64,000 nucleotides of DNA from Nitrosopumilus ureiphilus (GTDB taxonomy: Archaea; Thermoproteota; Nitrososphaeria; Nitrososphaerales; Nitrosopumilaceae). The DNA lies in NCBI RefSeq assembly GCF_013407185.1, contig NZ_CP026995.1:1137913-1201912 (forward strand), written 5' to 3'. Below are positions 8,664-17,291 of this stretch, one piece after another (the first letter of the stretch is position 1; every line of letters begins with the position of its first letter). The position numbers were made by a program, and so were the translations under genes. The notes under the pieces were generated by a model, which was given only the letters and a program-made list of their open reading frames with translations, had not been told where the DNA came from and made no database searches.

Positions 8664-9089
8664 ATGGAAGGGAAACTATCAAAAGAACTAAAAGATTTAG
8701 AGAAAAAATTTAGCAGTCAAAGAAAAGAAAAATCAGAGCAAATTATCAAAGAGAAACTTGATAAGAAAAAATTAGATTATGACACAGTAGCATTGATTCT
8801 TGAAATTTTTGAGAAATCAAAATTCAAGTGGCATAAAGAACATTTTGATGTTTTTGACTCAAAGTCTAACAATTTCAGAGGCAAAGAACTTCCAAATAAC
8901 AACAGAGAGAGTGTGATGTTGGGGCTTAGACTAGGAACAATTAGAAGTAAAATAATTTACAATCTAAGAGACAGACAAATCATGGAGGAAGAGCGACAAT
9001 CCATAGATGATTTAGTTTGGAATTTTGTTTGGTATCAATGGAAAGAAGCAAGAATGCTCTATGATTATTCAACAAATGGGGAAAAATAG
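8664..9089 (+). CDS. hypothetical charged helical protein (141 aa)
   Basis: 141 residues, ATG at 8664, strongly charged N-terminus (KELKDLEKKFSSQRKEK) likely to form a coiled coil, then a Trp/Arg-rich helical domain ending in WNFVWYQWKEARMLYDY. No family recognised. It is divergent from the 8573 gene, with a TATA-like run in the 90-bp gap. Confidence 0.65.
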   Translation: MEGKLSKELKDLEKKFSSQRKEKSEQIIKEKLDKKKLDYDTVALILEIFEKSKFKWHKEHFDVFDSKSNNFRGKELPNNNRESVMLGLRLGTIRSKIIYNLRDRQIMEEERQSIDDLVWNFVWYQWKEARMLYDYSTNGEK

Positions 9090-9156
9090 GACGAAATTTC
9101 ATTGTTTTATTCTGAATTCAGAACAATAAAAATACATGATTTGAGAAGTTATAGTA

Positions 9157-9357
9157 ATGAGTAATCTGGATGACTCGATTGGAAAAATATTGTTAGAACT
9201 TCAAAGGGATGATCCAGACACATTCGAGAAACTTATGAAACGGGCCCAAGAAGAAAACCCCGAGTTATTTGAAGGAGATATCGATGATGAAAACAGAGAG
9301 ATTGAAAAGTATAATTGCAAAATAGATGAATATAATAAAAAGATCGATGAAAACTAG
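9157..9357 (+). CDS. small acidic hypothetical protein (66 aa)
   Basis: 66 residues, ATG start, very acidic with a repeated coiled-coil ending (IEKYNCKIDEYNKKIDEN, two near-copies of KI.EYN). It is 67 nt downstream of the 8664 gene on the same strand. No function recognised. Confidence 0.55.
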   Translation: MSNLDDSIGKILLELQRDDPDTFEKLMKRAQEENPELFEGDIDDENREIEKYNCKIDEYNKKIDEN

Positions 9358-9410
9358 TGATTGTGTCAATTTTTCAACACACATAAGGCTCTAATTCCCA
9401 GTTATACCAA

Positions 9411-9491
9411 ATGGGATTTCTCAAGAAATTAAGCAAATTTTGTATCCTCAAAAAGGTTAGAGACAGAGCTGACGAACCTGAAGAAAAATAA
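9411..9491 (+). CDS. possible 26-aa basic-to-acidic peptide
   Basis: ATG frame MGFLKKLSKFC...DEPEEK with a TATA-like ttatacc just upstream. It is short and unsupported beyond its composition; it could be a microprotein or chance. Confidence 0.25.
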   Translation: MGFLKKLSKFCILKKVRDRADEPEEK

Positions 9492-9601
9492 AAAGTTCAT
9501 CAACAACTTAATGAATTAATGCAATATCAGAAATTGATTATTAATAATACATTTTGCATTTAGTGAAAAACCCATCTATATTTTTGAAGATATACATATT
9601 T

Positions 9602-9688
9602 TTAGAGTCGCCACAATAAGCTCATGAGGCCATAAAAAACTACAACTGAAACTGCAATAACTATCACACCAATGGATGATTTTTTCAT
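9602..9688 (-). CDS. single-TM microprotein (28 aa)
   Basis: The 28-residue frame MKKSSIG is followed by one hydrophobic helix (VIVIAVSVVVFYGLMSLL) and a short basic end. Its ATG overlaps the TGA of the upstream gene in an ATGA arrangement, a strong sign of translational coupling. It is probably a small membrane protein partnered with the 9685-10116 product; role unknown. Confidence 0.55.
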   Translation of the reverse strand: MKKSSIGVIVIAVSVVVFYGLMSLLWRL

Positions 9689-10116
9689 TTTTTAACATCT
9701 AACTTTGAAATGAATGGTGACAGCCAATTATGCATGATTTTTCGATTCAAATCAACAAATGTATTTGCATTATCATTCCATGTTTTCACATTTTTTGTAT
9801 CAGATTCTATTGTTGCAATTGCAATCTTGATACAAGCCATCCTATATTTTATAATCTCTTCACCAGTATTGTCAATTATTTTCTGGATTACTTTGGGCAA
9901 AGCAAAATTAAATCCAGATTTACCTAAAAGTTCTTTTTGTAATTCGACATTTGCATTAATGATGTTTTTCCATGATTTGTAACACTCATTTTGTAAATCA
10001 AACAGTGTTTGCTGAAAATGAGGTACCGAATGCTCTATTTCTGAAAAATACCTTTGATTGACTTTATCAAATATTGCAAAATCATCATTTGGTGGTTTTT
10101 CAGCATTTTCAGTCAT
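9685..10116 (-). CDS. helical hypothetical protein (143 aa), phasin-like in general form
   Basis: 143 residues, no membrane segment, almost wholly helical, with spaced aromatics and a long central helix (NECYKSWKNIINANVELQKE). The overall form recalls phasin or PHA-synthase-associated helical proteins, but no diagnostic motif is visible, so this is only a comparison. The stop overlaps the start of the single-TM microprotein. ATG start at 10116. Confidence 0.6.
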   Translation of the reverse strand: MTENAEKPPNDDFAIFDKVNQRYFSEIEHSVPHFQQTLFDLQNECYKSWKNIINANVELQKELLGKSGFNFALPKVIQKIIDNTGEEIIKYRMACIKIAIATIESDTKNVKTWNDNANTFVDLNRKIMHNWLSPFISKLDVKK

Positions 10117-10181
10117 TATAAGATTTCTTGTTTTGAGGAATTTAAATAGTGGGTATAAAATCAGTTGATTCCAATATCATT

Positions 10182-11180
10182 TTATTGTTTTTTTGCCTCA
10201 CCGACAATATCACCTACAATTTCTTCTAACAAATCTTCAACAGTAATTATTCCAACTAATTTATCATCATTATCTAAAACAATTGCCATATGCATATCTT
10301 TTTTCTTAAGTTCAATGAGAAGATCACTAATTCGATCATTGGAATAGATGAAGAATGGTTTTCGGGCCAGGGTGTTTATTTTGGTAGCAGAAAATTTGTT
10401 TTCAGGCAGTCGTGATATGTCCCATATGTGCAATATTCCAACAATATTGTCGGATATTTTTTCAAAAACTGGAATTCGGGAAAATCCTTTATCATCAATT
10501 TTTGAAATGACTTTGGATAATGTTAGGTTTCCCTCCAATGAAAAAATATTTTCTTTGGGAGTCATTACATCTTTAATTGGTTTATCATCAAACTCTAATG
10601 CATTACGTACAAGATCACGTTCTTCTTTTTCAATTGCTTTATCTGTATAACCCAAATCGATGACTTCTTTGATCTCCTCTTCCGTAATGGGTTTTGGTCT
10701 TGGAGAGTAACCTCCAAAAAGTTTCAAGATTGTTGCAGCAATGTATTCTAATAATTTAACAAAAGGATACATCACATAAGTGAAAATCAGTAGTACTCTA
10801 CTAAATTTCAGAGATGCTTTTTCTGGATTTACGTTACAAAATGTTTTAGGCAATATTTCACCAAAAATCAAAATCACAAATGTCATTATTCCAATTATTA
10901 TTCCCACGCCTTGACTTCCAAGCAATTTTATCGCAACATCAGCTGCAAGAACAGAAGATGCCACATTAACCAAAGTATTTCCCAAATTGACACTGGAGGT
11001 CATCATTGCAGGATTCATTTTTAATTTGTAGAGTGGTGAAGAACCAGGAACACGTTTTCTATACAAGTGAATAACTCTAGAACGTCTAACCCCAACTATT
11101 GCAATTTCAAGTCCACTAAAAAGAGCATAAAAGCACACCAACATCGCTATTACAACAATCTCAATTTCAATAAAGTCCAT
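10182..11180 (-). CDS. CNNM/CorC-family protein (DUF21 + CBS pair)
   Basis: 332 residues. An N-terminal DUF21 (CNNM) membrane domain with about four helices (residues 1-170; ALFSGLEIAIVGVRRSR, FGEILPKTFC) is followed by an acidic linker and two CBS domains (about 205-325; IKDVMTPKENIF, GFSRIPVFE, DKLVGIITVEDLLEEIVGDI). The family handles Mg2+ or other divalent-cation export or related transport regulation, with CBS domains sensing nucleotides. The C-terminal transporter-associated domain of bacterial CorC is missing, since the protein stops just after the second CBS domain. ATG start. Confidence 0.85.
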   Translation of the reverse strand: MDFIEIEIVVIAMLVCFYALFSGLEIAIVGVRRSRVIHLYRKRVPGSSPLYKLKMNPAMMTSSVNLGNTLVNVASSVLAADVAIKLLGSQGVGIIIGIMTFVILIFGEILPKTFCNVNPEKASLKFSRVLLIFTYVMYPFVKLLEYIAATILKLFGGYSPRPKPITEEEIKEVIDLGYTDKAIEKEERDLVRNALEFDDKPIKDVMTPKENIFSLEGNLTLSKVISKIDDKGFSRIPVFEKISDNIVGILHIWDISRLPENKFSATKINTLARKPFFIYSNDRISDLLIELKKKDMHMAIVLDNDDKLVGIITVEDLLEEIVGDIVGEAKKQ

Positions 11181-11281
11181 ACAAACAACACTATTTTTTA
11201 GAAAATTAAAGGGTATTTAGAATATCATTCTTGAAAATAAACAATAGATATCATTCAGAGTTGGATTTTTCTTTTTGTAGA

Positions 11282-11728
11282 TTATTGTACAACTAAAACA
11301 GGAATTTTAGATCTTTGAACAACACCATTTACAACACTACCCAAAATCAATTTATCAATGCCTGTTCTCCCATGAGATCCTATTACAATCATATCCACCT
11401 TACTGGATTTTGAAAATGATAGTATTTGCTCCACTATTGAATCACTAACAAATATTTTTGTGATTGTTTTGATATTCTTCTTTTTTGAAATTTGTTCCAA
11501 TTTTGAAGTTTCACGGAGTATTTTTTCTTTGTATTTTTTTACATCTTGATTATATGTTGGAGTAAATTCTTTTCCATACCAACTTCCATTGATCTTTTCA
11601 ACACATGTAACTAGAATTAGTTTTGAATGATATTTTTGAGCCAGGCTTAACGCCATATCAAATGCATGTTTTGAATGGATAGAACCATCAAATGGGATAG
11701 CAATTGTTTTGATTTTATTGGCCTTCAT
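11282..11728 (-). CDS. universal stress protein (UspA fold)
   Basis: 148 residues from the ATG at 11728, chosen because KTIAIPFDGS follows at the usual place; an upstream ATG at 11752 would add eight residues. The UspA nucleotide-binding signature GSHGRTGIDKLILGSV (G-2x-G-9x-G-S type) precedes the terminal strand IPVLVVQ. Members bind ATP and act in stress and energy responses. It sits between the CNNM-like gene and a K+ channel gene in the ion-handling cluster. Confidence 0.85.
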   Translation of the reverse strand: MKANKIKTIAIPFDGSIHSKHAFDMALSLAQKYHSKLILVTCVEKINGSWYGKEFTPTYNQDVKKYKEKILRETSKLEQISKKKNIKTITKIFVSDSIVEQILSFSKSSKVDMIVIGSHGRTGIDKLILGSVVNGVVQRSKIPVLVVQ

Positions 11729-11815
11729 GATAATGAATAAATTTTCACACATATAGGATTTTTTAATGCATGATTACAATAACAGATTTTCACATTAAAT
11801 AGAGATAAACTCAAA

Positions 11816-12253
11816 CTAGTTTTTTTTATGATTAGTTTTTGCTTCATCATGCAAGTCTTTTACCATAGAAATCAACAATTCTACTTCATTTTTCTCCAAA
11901 TTTTCAATATCGTTAATTTTTTTAATAATCAATGATTTTGTAGAAGATTCTACTGATTCATGTTTTTTTAATCTAGAACCAATAAGTAATGCACCTAATG
12001 CGGAGATAAAAGTACCAATAATAGATATGCCTACAAACATCAAAACAATTCCCATTAATCGTCCAAGTTCTGTAACTGGAACAACATCTCCGTATCCTAC
12101 TGTTGTGACTGTTGCAGAAGCCCACCAAAAAGCATCAATAAGATTTGTAATTTGTGCATCTTCATGAGGGGATTCGATTAAATAAATTCCAATTCCACTT
12201 GTGCCAATCACCAATACTGAAATCACGAGGAGAGAAATTAAAAGTTTCAACAA
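11816..12253 (-). CDS. two-TM potassium channel with cytosolic helical tail
   Basis: 145 residues: TM1 (3-24), a pore helix and selectivity filter TVGYGD (about 51-56), TM2 (about 66-88), then a charged tail of about 55 residues ending KTNHKKN. This is the KcsA-like minimal K+ channel plan, working as a tetramer. No RCK domain follows. It is divergent from the transporter gene at 12351, with about 100 bp between them. Confidence 0.85.
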   Translation of the reverse strand: MLKLLISLLVISVLVIGTSGIGIYLIESPHEDAQITNLIDAFWWASATVTTVGYGDVVPVTELGRLMGIVLMFVGISIIGTFISALGALLIGSRLKKHESVESSTKSLIIKKINDIENLEKNEVELLISMVKDLHDEAKTNHKKN

Positions 12254-12350
12254 AAATTATTCAAGTATTGACTACTAAAAACCAAAATAAGATTTTCAAG
12301 TTCGAGAACATGGACCTATTTTTATTACATAAGACTTGAACGGTTAAGCA

Positions 12351-13667
12351 TTGGTAATCGAGTCTTTCAAATACCCCATTCCTCAAATTACGTATCTAGT
12401 CAAGAAAAAACTTTGGGCTCAAGTTCTTTTTGCTTTATTCTTAGGATTGATAGTAGGAGTTATTTTAGGACCAGAAATAGGATTTGTTGAAAAGGATACT
12501 GCAGAAGTAATTACAGATTGGTTATCAATTCCAGCCAATCTGTTTCTAAAGATCATTCAGATGATAATCATACCGTTGATTTTTGCATCAATCATTCGAG
12601 GAATAACGTCCTCTGGCAGTATGGAGCAATTACAAAAATTAGGATTAGGTGTATCAGTATATTTTGTTGCAACAACCATTATTGCATTAACAATAGGAAT
12701 TCTAATTGTATCAGCAATTGAACCAGGAAATTTTATTGATAGTTCTTTGATTAGAGAAAGTTTTGGAATTGAAGATGCAGAGCCAGTTGAAAAAGCAGAA
12801 TTCAGCATACAAGATATTCCACAAAGCATTGTAGGGCTAATTCCAAGCAACCCATTAGCATCTTTTATGTCCGGAGAGATGTTAAGCATAATTATTTTTG
12901 CCTTAATTGTTGGGGTTTCGATGATTTCATTACCTAAACAGAGCTCACAGCCAATTCTTGACTTGTTAGAATCTATACAAAAAATTACCATGAAAGTTGT
13001 TTCATGGGCCATGCGTCTTGCACCATTTGCTGCATTTGGATTAATTGCAGGAATTACATCCAAGGTAGGTCTTTCTGCACTTACAGTTCTTGGAGCATAT
13101 ATGATAACAGTGGTGATTGGTCTTTTTGTAATGATATTGGTGTACATGTTAATCATCAAATTTTTTGCAAAGAGACCAATATCCTCCACATTTGCAATGA
13201 TGAAAGACGCTCAACTTTTAGCATTCTCAACTTCTAGTTCTGCAGCAGTAATGCCATTGTCAATTAAAACAGCAGAAGAGAGAATGAAAGTAAAGCCCAA
13301 GGTTTCTCAGTTTATCATTCCGTTGGGGGCCACAATCAACATGGATGGTACAGCTCTCTATCAAATTATAGCAGTATTTTTCTTGGCACAATTATTCAGT
13401 ATTGATTTAGGATTTACAACTATACTTTTAATCACACTAACTGCTCTTGCTGCATCAATTGGTGCACCTTCAGCTCCTGGAACAGGCATTGTGATACTTT
13501 CAACAATTTTGATAACAGCTGGAATTCCACCTGTTGCAGTGGTGCTTTTACTTGGTGTTGATAGGGTTTTAGATATGACAAGAACGATGGTCAATGTCAC
13601 AGGGGATCTTACAGCATGTTTGGTTTTTGATAAGAGGATAAAGGCAGATGACATTCCAGAAGATTAA
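12351..13667 (+). CDS. dicarboxylate/amino acid:cation symporter (GltPh-like)
   Basis: 438 residues of the DAACS/SLC1 family. The HP1 serine-rich tip (AFSTSSSAAVMP), the TM7 NMDG motif (GATINMDGTALYQ), the HP2 segment (IGAPSAPGTGIVIL) and the TM8 motif (RVLDMTRTMVNVTGD) are all present, so the transport core is intact. Members take up glutamate, aspartate or C4-dicarboxylates with Na+ or H+. The start is TTG at 12351; no in-frame ATG occurs before the second helix. An insert between early helices (FIDSSLIRESFGIEDAEPVE) is acidic. Substrate cannot be decided from sequence alone. Confidence 0.9.
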   Translation: MVIESFKYPIPQITYLVKKKLWAQVLFALFLGLIVGVILGPEIGFVEKDTAEVITDWLSIPANLFLKIIQMIIIPLIFASIIRGITSSGSMEQLQKLGLGVSVYFVATTIIALTIGILIVSAIEPGNFIDSSLIRESFGIEDAEPVEKAEFSIQDIPQSIVGLIPSNPLASFMSGEMLSIIIFALIVGVSMISLPKQSSQPILDLLESIQKITMKVVSWAMRLAPFAAFGLIAGITSKVGLSALTVLGAYMITVVIGLFVMILVYMLIIKFFAKRPISSTFAMMKDAQLLAFSTSSSAAVMPLSIKTAEERMKVKPKVSQFIIPLGATINMDGTALYQIIAVFFLAQLFSIDLGFTTILLITLTALAASIGAPSAPGTGIVILSTILITAGIPPVAVVLLLGVDRVLDMTRTMVNVTGDLTACLVFDKRIKADDIPED

Positions 13668-13686
13668 TGAAAAATATTATTTTCAA

Positions 13687-15294
13687 CTAGGGTTTTTTTG
13701 GCTCTACTAGTAAATTCAGTATGTCATGATTTGAAATTATGCCGATTATTTTTTTTCTGTCTTCAGGATCAACTACGGGTATCATGTCAAACGGATAAGA
13801 GTTCATCTTTTGAATTACTGAATATAGATATTCACTAGGTAAGACAGTGAGGACTTTTTCATACATTATATCTTCAATGGTTGTGATATCACGAGTTTTT
13901 TTGTGAGATTTATCGATTTCGCGTTTTGAGACAATTCCAACTAGAACATCTTTTTCATCAAAAACTAAAAAGGGTCTTTTGTCTAGTTCATTATTTTCAA
14001 GAAAGTCCTTAATTGTAACATTCTTTGTTGTTTTAAGAAATGCTGTATTGATTACCGTCATAGCAGTCATGTCTGATACTACTCTTCTAAAATAGCCAGG
14101 AACTAAGCCCATTTCTATCGTTCCTACTTTGAAATGGATGATTTTCTTTAGTTTGCGCTGAAGCTCAACACTAGAAATAATCATAGTCATAAGAGTTCCA
14201 AGAACCAAAAGTGAAAACAGGCTATTGTTCAAAATATTCACTTGCAACAATGACAACATCAATGCCAAGTCCACGGCACCTTTAGACATAACACCGTATG
14301 CAACAGTCGTTGCGGGTCTCATCTGAGCAATACGTACTGCAATGTAAGAACTGAGAAATTTCACACCTATCATTATTACAAGAAAACCAACTATTACCCA
14401 CAATTCTAAATCAAGAAATGCAGTGCTAAAATGAAGTCCTATTCCTGCAAAGAAGATCGGGATAAAGATTCCATATCCCACAGCATGAACATTTTTTGAA
14501 ATCTCGTTAAATTCCTCTTTACTCATCCTTGAAACTGCAATTCCTAAAAGAAGCGCACCGATTGCACCATGAACCCCACTAATCTCAGCAAAATATGCAA
14601 CAAGTAATATCACTGCAATTACGATTCCAAAATAAATTTGGGTAACTTGAAGATGTTTTTTTATAAAACGGAAAAATCTGGGTAAAATAAATACTGAGAC
14701 AAGTCCTGCTACTACAAAGAAAATAATCATTTTTGCAAATAACCAAATAAATTCTGAAAACACAGGAGTCTCACTAGTATTGATTTGAATCATTATACTT
14801 GTAACAATAATTGCAATGAATTCCACAATCGCAGCTACTGTGAAAATTTCAAGACCAATTGTGGATTTTAATTTTCCAAGATCACTTAGAACTTTAGCAG
14901 TAACACCCAAACTAGATGCCGCAATAACACTAGCAATCGCAAATGATTTAATAAAATCCATATCTAAGGCCAATCCAAAAAAGCCAGCAACTATGAAAGG
15001 AATCAAAAATGCAACTACAGAACCTGCAAAGATTCTACCTCTCATTACGCGGAATAATCCAGGTAAATCAATTTCTTCAAGACCTATCAAAAAAAATAGG
15101 AAAAATACACCAATTGAGACAAAAAGTTCTATTTCATCAATTGGCTGAACAAGTGCAAAAAGGGCCGGACCGACTATTATTCCTCCAAGAACATTTCCTA
15201 AAATTGTAGGTTGGTTAATCCTATGCAGAATTTCACCAAATAATTTAGCAGATAGGAGTAAAATTCCAATATACAAAATAGATTCAAAAGCCAA
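13687..15294 (-). CDS. CPA2-type cation/proton antiporter with C-terminal CBS pair
   Basis: 535 residues. About twelve TM helices form a Kef/Nha-like exchanger core (residues 1-390; QPTILGNVLGGIIVGP, SSLGVTAKVLSDLGKL, GAIGALLLGIAVSRM). A tandem CBS module follows (about 425-530; FLVFDEKDVLVGIVSKREI, FDMIPVVDPEDRKKIIGIIS), suggesting adenine-nucleotide control in place of the KTN domain of Kef systems. The helix that usually carries Glu-Asp reads AAIVEFIAI, keeping Glu but not Asp. It is convergent with the DAACS gene, 19 nt apart. Likely Na+ or K+/H+ exchange; the ion is unknown. Confidence 0.85.
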   Translation of the reverse strand: MAFESILYIGILLLSAKLFGEILHRINQPTILGNVLGGIIVGPALFALVQPIDEIELFVSIGVFFLFFLIGLEEIDLPGLFRVMRGRIFAGSVVAFLIPFIVAGFFGLALDMDFIKSFAIASVIAASSLGVTAKVLSDLGKLKSTIGLEIFTVAAIVEFIAIIVTSIMIQINTSETPVFSEFIWLFAKMIIFFVVAGLVSVFILPRFFRFIKKHLQVTQIYFGIVIAVILLVAYFAEISGVHGAIGALLLGIAVSRMSKEEFNEISKNVHAVGYGIFIPIFFAGIGLHFSTAFLDLELWVIVGFLVIMIGVKFLSSYIAVRIAQMRPATTVAYGVMSKGAVDLALMLSLLQVNILNNSLFSLLVLGTLMTMIISSVELQRKLKKIIHFKVGTIEMGLVPGYFRRVVSDMTAMTVINTAFLKTTKNVTIKDFLENNELDKRPFLVFDEKDVLVGIVSKREIDKSHKKTRDITTIEDIMYEKVLTVLPSEYLYSVIQKMNSYPFDMIPVVDPEDRKKIIGIISNHDILNLLVEPKKP

Positions 15295-15426
15295 TTCTCA
15301 AACAAATCTCCTGATTAATTTCAGAAATTAATAGAAATTTCCCATACAAGTAGTTATTGACGGAGACATTCCAAGACAACAAGACATACTAAAAAAGAGT
15401 TGGTTTAATGAGACAAAAATCTAATT

Positions 15427-15641
15427 TTAGAAGTTTAAGAGTTTTTTATCATGAGCACCTTTTAGGATTAGAATTAATTCTTCAACAGTGCAAGATCTAA
15501 ATGATTCAGGAAAATCACCAAGAGTTAATTTTTCAATTTTCTTTGCTTTTCTTTTTACTACAAATTTTACTGATCCAAGAATTGTTCATGATACATGACA
15601 TTAATAAAATCAATTATTTCTCTAGTTGATTCCTCATTCAT
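15427..15641 (-). pseudogene. frameshifted small gene downstream of the Lrp-domain gene
   Basis: An ATG frame (15641, MNEESTREIIDFINVMYHEQ) stops after 24 codons at 15567. The -1 frame, entered at the same point near 15582, runs without a stop as ILGSVKFVVKRKAKK...DFPESFRSCTVEEL...KKLLNF to 15427 and has no start codon of its own. Joined, they give one coherent protein of about 71 residues, so a one-base deletion or a sequencing error near 15575-15590 is likely; programmed -1 frameshifting is less likely. The ATG overlaps the end of the upstream gene by 8 nt, as in an operon. Function unknown. Confidence 0.55.
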
Positions 15642-15885
15642 TATCGATTGTTCCACCTTGACCATATAGTACATGCATGGTATAGGTATCTACAACATCA
15701 GGATGATTTCGTAATCTTTTGACAATCTGTTCAACCCCATTAGGATCAGAGGTAGAAATTTTAATGAAAATATCATATTTCCCCCATACGCCATTAATTT
15801 CAATTATTTCAGACAATTCTTTCAATTCAGAAATTAGCGTAGTTTCACTACCAGTATTACAATTTATCAGAATGTATGCTTGCAT
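15634..15885 (-). CDS. stand-alone Lrp/AsnC effector domain (RAM)
   Basis: 83 residues from the ATG at 15885 (an alternative ATG at 15897 adds four). It begins QAYILINCNTGSE and contains GVWGKYDIFIKI and a final strand around TYTMHVLYG, the alpha/beta effector-binding fold of Lrp/AsnC regulators without the DNA-binding helix-turn-helix. Such stand-alone RAM proteins bind amino acids and may associate with full-length Lrp proteins. It is followed by the overlapping frameshifted gene. Confidence 0.8.
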   Translation of the reverse strand: MQAYILINCNTGSETTLISELKELSEIIEINGVWGKYDIFIKISTSDPNGVEQIVKRLRNHPDVVDTYTMHVLYGQGGTIDNE

Positions 15886-16004
15886 ACAGTAAATCATGTT
15901 TAAAGTAAATAAAGATAATGAAAAGCGGTTCTGCTAACTTGTCGAGACCTGAAAAGCATATTTAAAATCACGAATTTTTCAAAAATTAGAAAAGAAAACC
16001 CAGT

Positions 16005-16427
16005 TTAGAATAATTTAATTTTGATTTTTTCTCCAACTGCAATTATTCTATCAGAAGGAACAATTTCTGATTTAAACCCAGATTTTATCTCAAGTGATTC
16101 AAGTTTGTTTGTGTCAGTATTTAGATTTATTTTGATTACCCTGCCTATGTTTTTTCCATCAACATCTGCAACTTTATCTCCAGGTTTTATTGGAATAGAG
16201 TTTAAACTTAGTCCGGTTTCATTGAATTCCTCAAAATAGTCTTGTGACAAAAAGTATTCTTTTGATAGTCTTTTTTTTACCAAAATTCCAGATATTGAAA
16301 ATTTCTGCGGATCAATTAGAACGGATTTAATTTTTCCACAATCCTGCCCTTTGCTATCAAAAACAGTTTTTCCAATAAATTGTCGAAGATTCCAATATTT
16401 TGAAAATGGTGTATTTTGCACAGTCAT
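16005..16427 (-). CDS. PRC-barrel domain protein
   Basis: 140 residues from the ATG at 16427, preferred over 16472 because the conserved domain begins at YWNLRQFIGKTVFDSKGQ. Two PRC-barrel-like halves are visible: KTVFDSKGQDCGKIKSVLID near the start, and DKVADVDGKNIGRVIKINL in the second half. PRC-barrels occur in RimM and in stress-related archaeal proteins and usually mediate protein or RNA contacts. No other domain. Confidence 0.7.
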   Translation of the reverse strand: MTVQNTPFSKYWNLRQFIGKTVFDSKGQDCGKIKSVLIDPQKFSISGILVKKRLSKEYFLSQDYFEEFNETGLSLNSIPIKPGDKVADVDGKNIGRVIKINLNTDTNKLESLEIKSGFKSEIVPSDRIIAVGEKIKIKLF

Positions 16428-16559
16428 TTTAAATCTCAAGAAATTTCTCCCGCACATTTTGCAGAGCAACAAACTCGATACATATCATGAAATTAACTAG
16501 AAAATTTTGCTAATCAAAACTGAAATCAATGATAATTGACACAAGACATACTCTGATGT

Positions 16560-16733
16560 TCATTTTCTAATTTTAGAATAAATCAAAATACCCTGGGCGA
16601 CCACACCACCAATTACAATACCCAATCCAATTAACCATTCTTGGGAAAACCAGTCATAATTAGTCAAAATTAAAATACCTACTAAAATTGCAATAAGAAT
16701 TACTAACGTAGAAATAATTAGATTTTTAGCCAT
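16560..16733 (-). CDS. two-TM small membrane protein (57 aa)
   Basis: 57 residues: TM1 (5-24), a short exposed loop with NYDWFSQEW, TM2 (34-52), basic end YSKIRK. It starts only 2 nt after the stop of the SHOCT-protein gene, so the two are almost certainly cotranscribed and perhaps act together at the membrane. Function unknown. Confidence 0.65.
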   Translation of the reverse strand: MAKNLIISTLVILIAILVGILILTNYDWFSQEWLIGLGIVIGGVVAQGILIYSKIRK

Positions 16734-16735
16734 GG

Positions 16736-17200
16736 TTAGATTCTCTCTAAGATTTTTTTCTTTTTCTTGGTAAATTCATCATTAGTAATTATTCCAAGCT
16801 CTTTGAGTTTAGCCAATCTTTCTAAAATCTCAAGACTAGGAGTACCATATTGTGTGCCAAGTTTTATTCTACCAATAATTGTCTCAAAAAAATTAAAAAA
16901 TGCATTACTAATTTTCTTGTAAAATTCAGGACTATTTTTTTTAAATTCTGCACCATGCTCTGAAGTTTTTTCTCGGATTTTTTGAGAACCACTTTTCAGT
17001 GAATCCCAATAAGGTTTTGATTTTAGAAAATCAGTACCGGTAGAACTTACCTCTGCTATCTTTTCTAATGATTCTTTTCCAAAGTTTTTTGTATGTTCTA
17101 GAGTCTGAGAATAGTTTTTTGCTAGCGTGTCAATGATTTTTTCTTGTTTTTTCTTAATTGCTTTGTTGTCGCTTTCAGATTTCTTATTTTCAGTCACCAT
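16736..17200 (-). CDS. coiled-coil protein with C-terminal SHOCT domain
   Basis: 154 residues, Lys-rich and helical, with a C-terminal SHOCT motif (LERLAKLKELGIITNDEF followed by a KKKKK run). SHOCT is a short oligomerisation or interaction domain often next to membrane proteins. A weakly hydrophobic stretch (NAFFNFFETIIG) lies before it. It is directly upstream of the two-TM protein gene and 91 nt downstream of the antiporter gene on the same strand. Confidence 0.7.
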   Translation of the reverse strand: MVTENKKSESDNKAIKKKQEKIIDTLAKNYSQTLEHTKNFGKESLEKIAEVSSTGTDFLKSKPYWDSLKSGSQKIREKTSEHGAEFKKNSPEFYKKISNAFFNFFETIIGRIKLGTQYGTPSLEILERLAKLKELGIITNDEFTKKKKKILERI

Positions 17201-17291
17201 AAATTCTCAATATCTACAACATTAATGTAAATCGATTATTTTAACATCTTGATTCTTAGGAGATACTAATTTTTCTAAAAAACCAAGGCAA

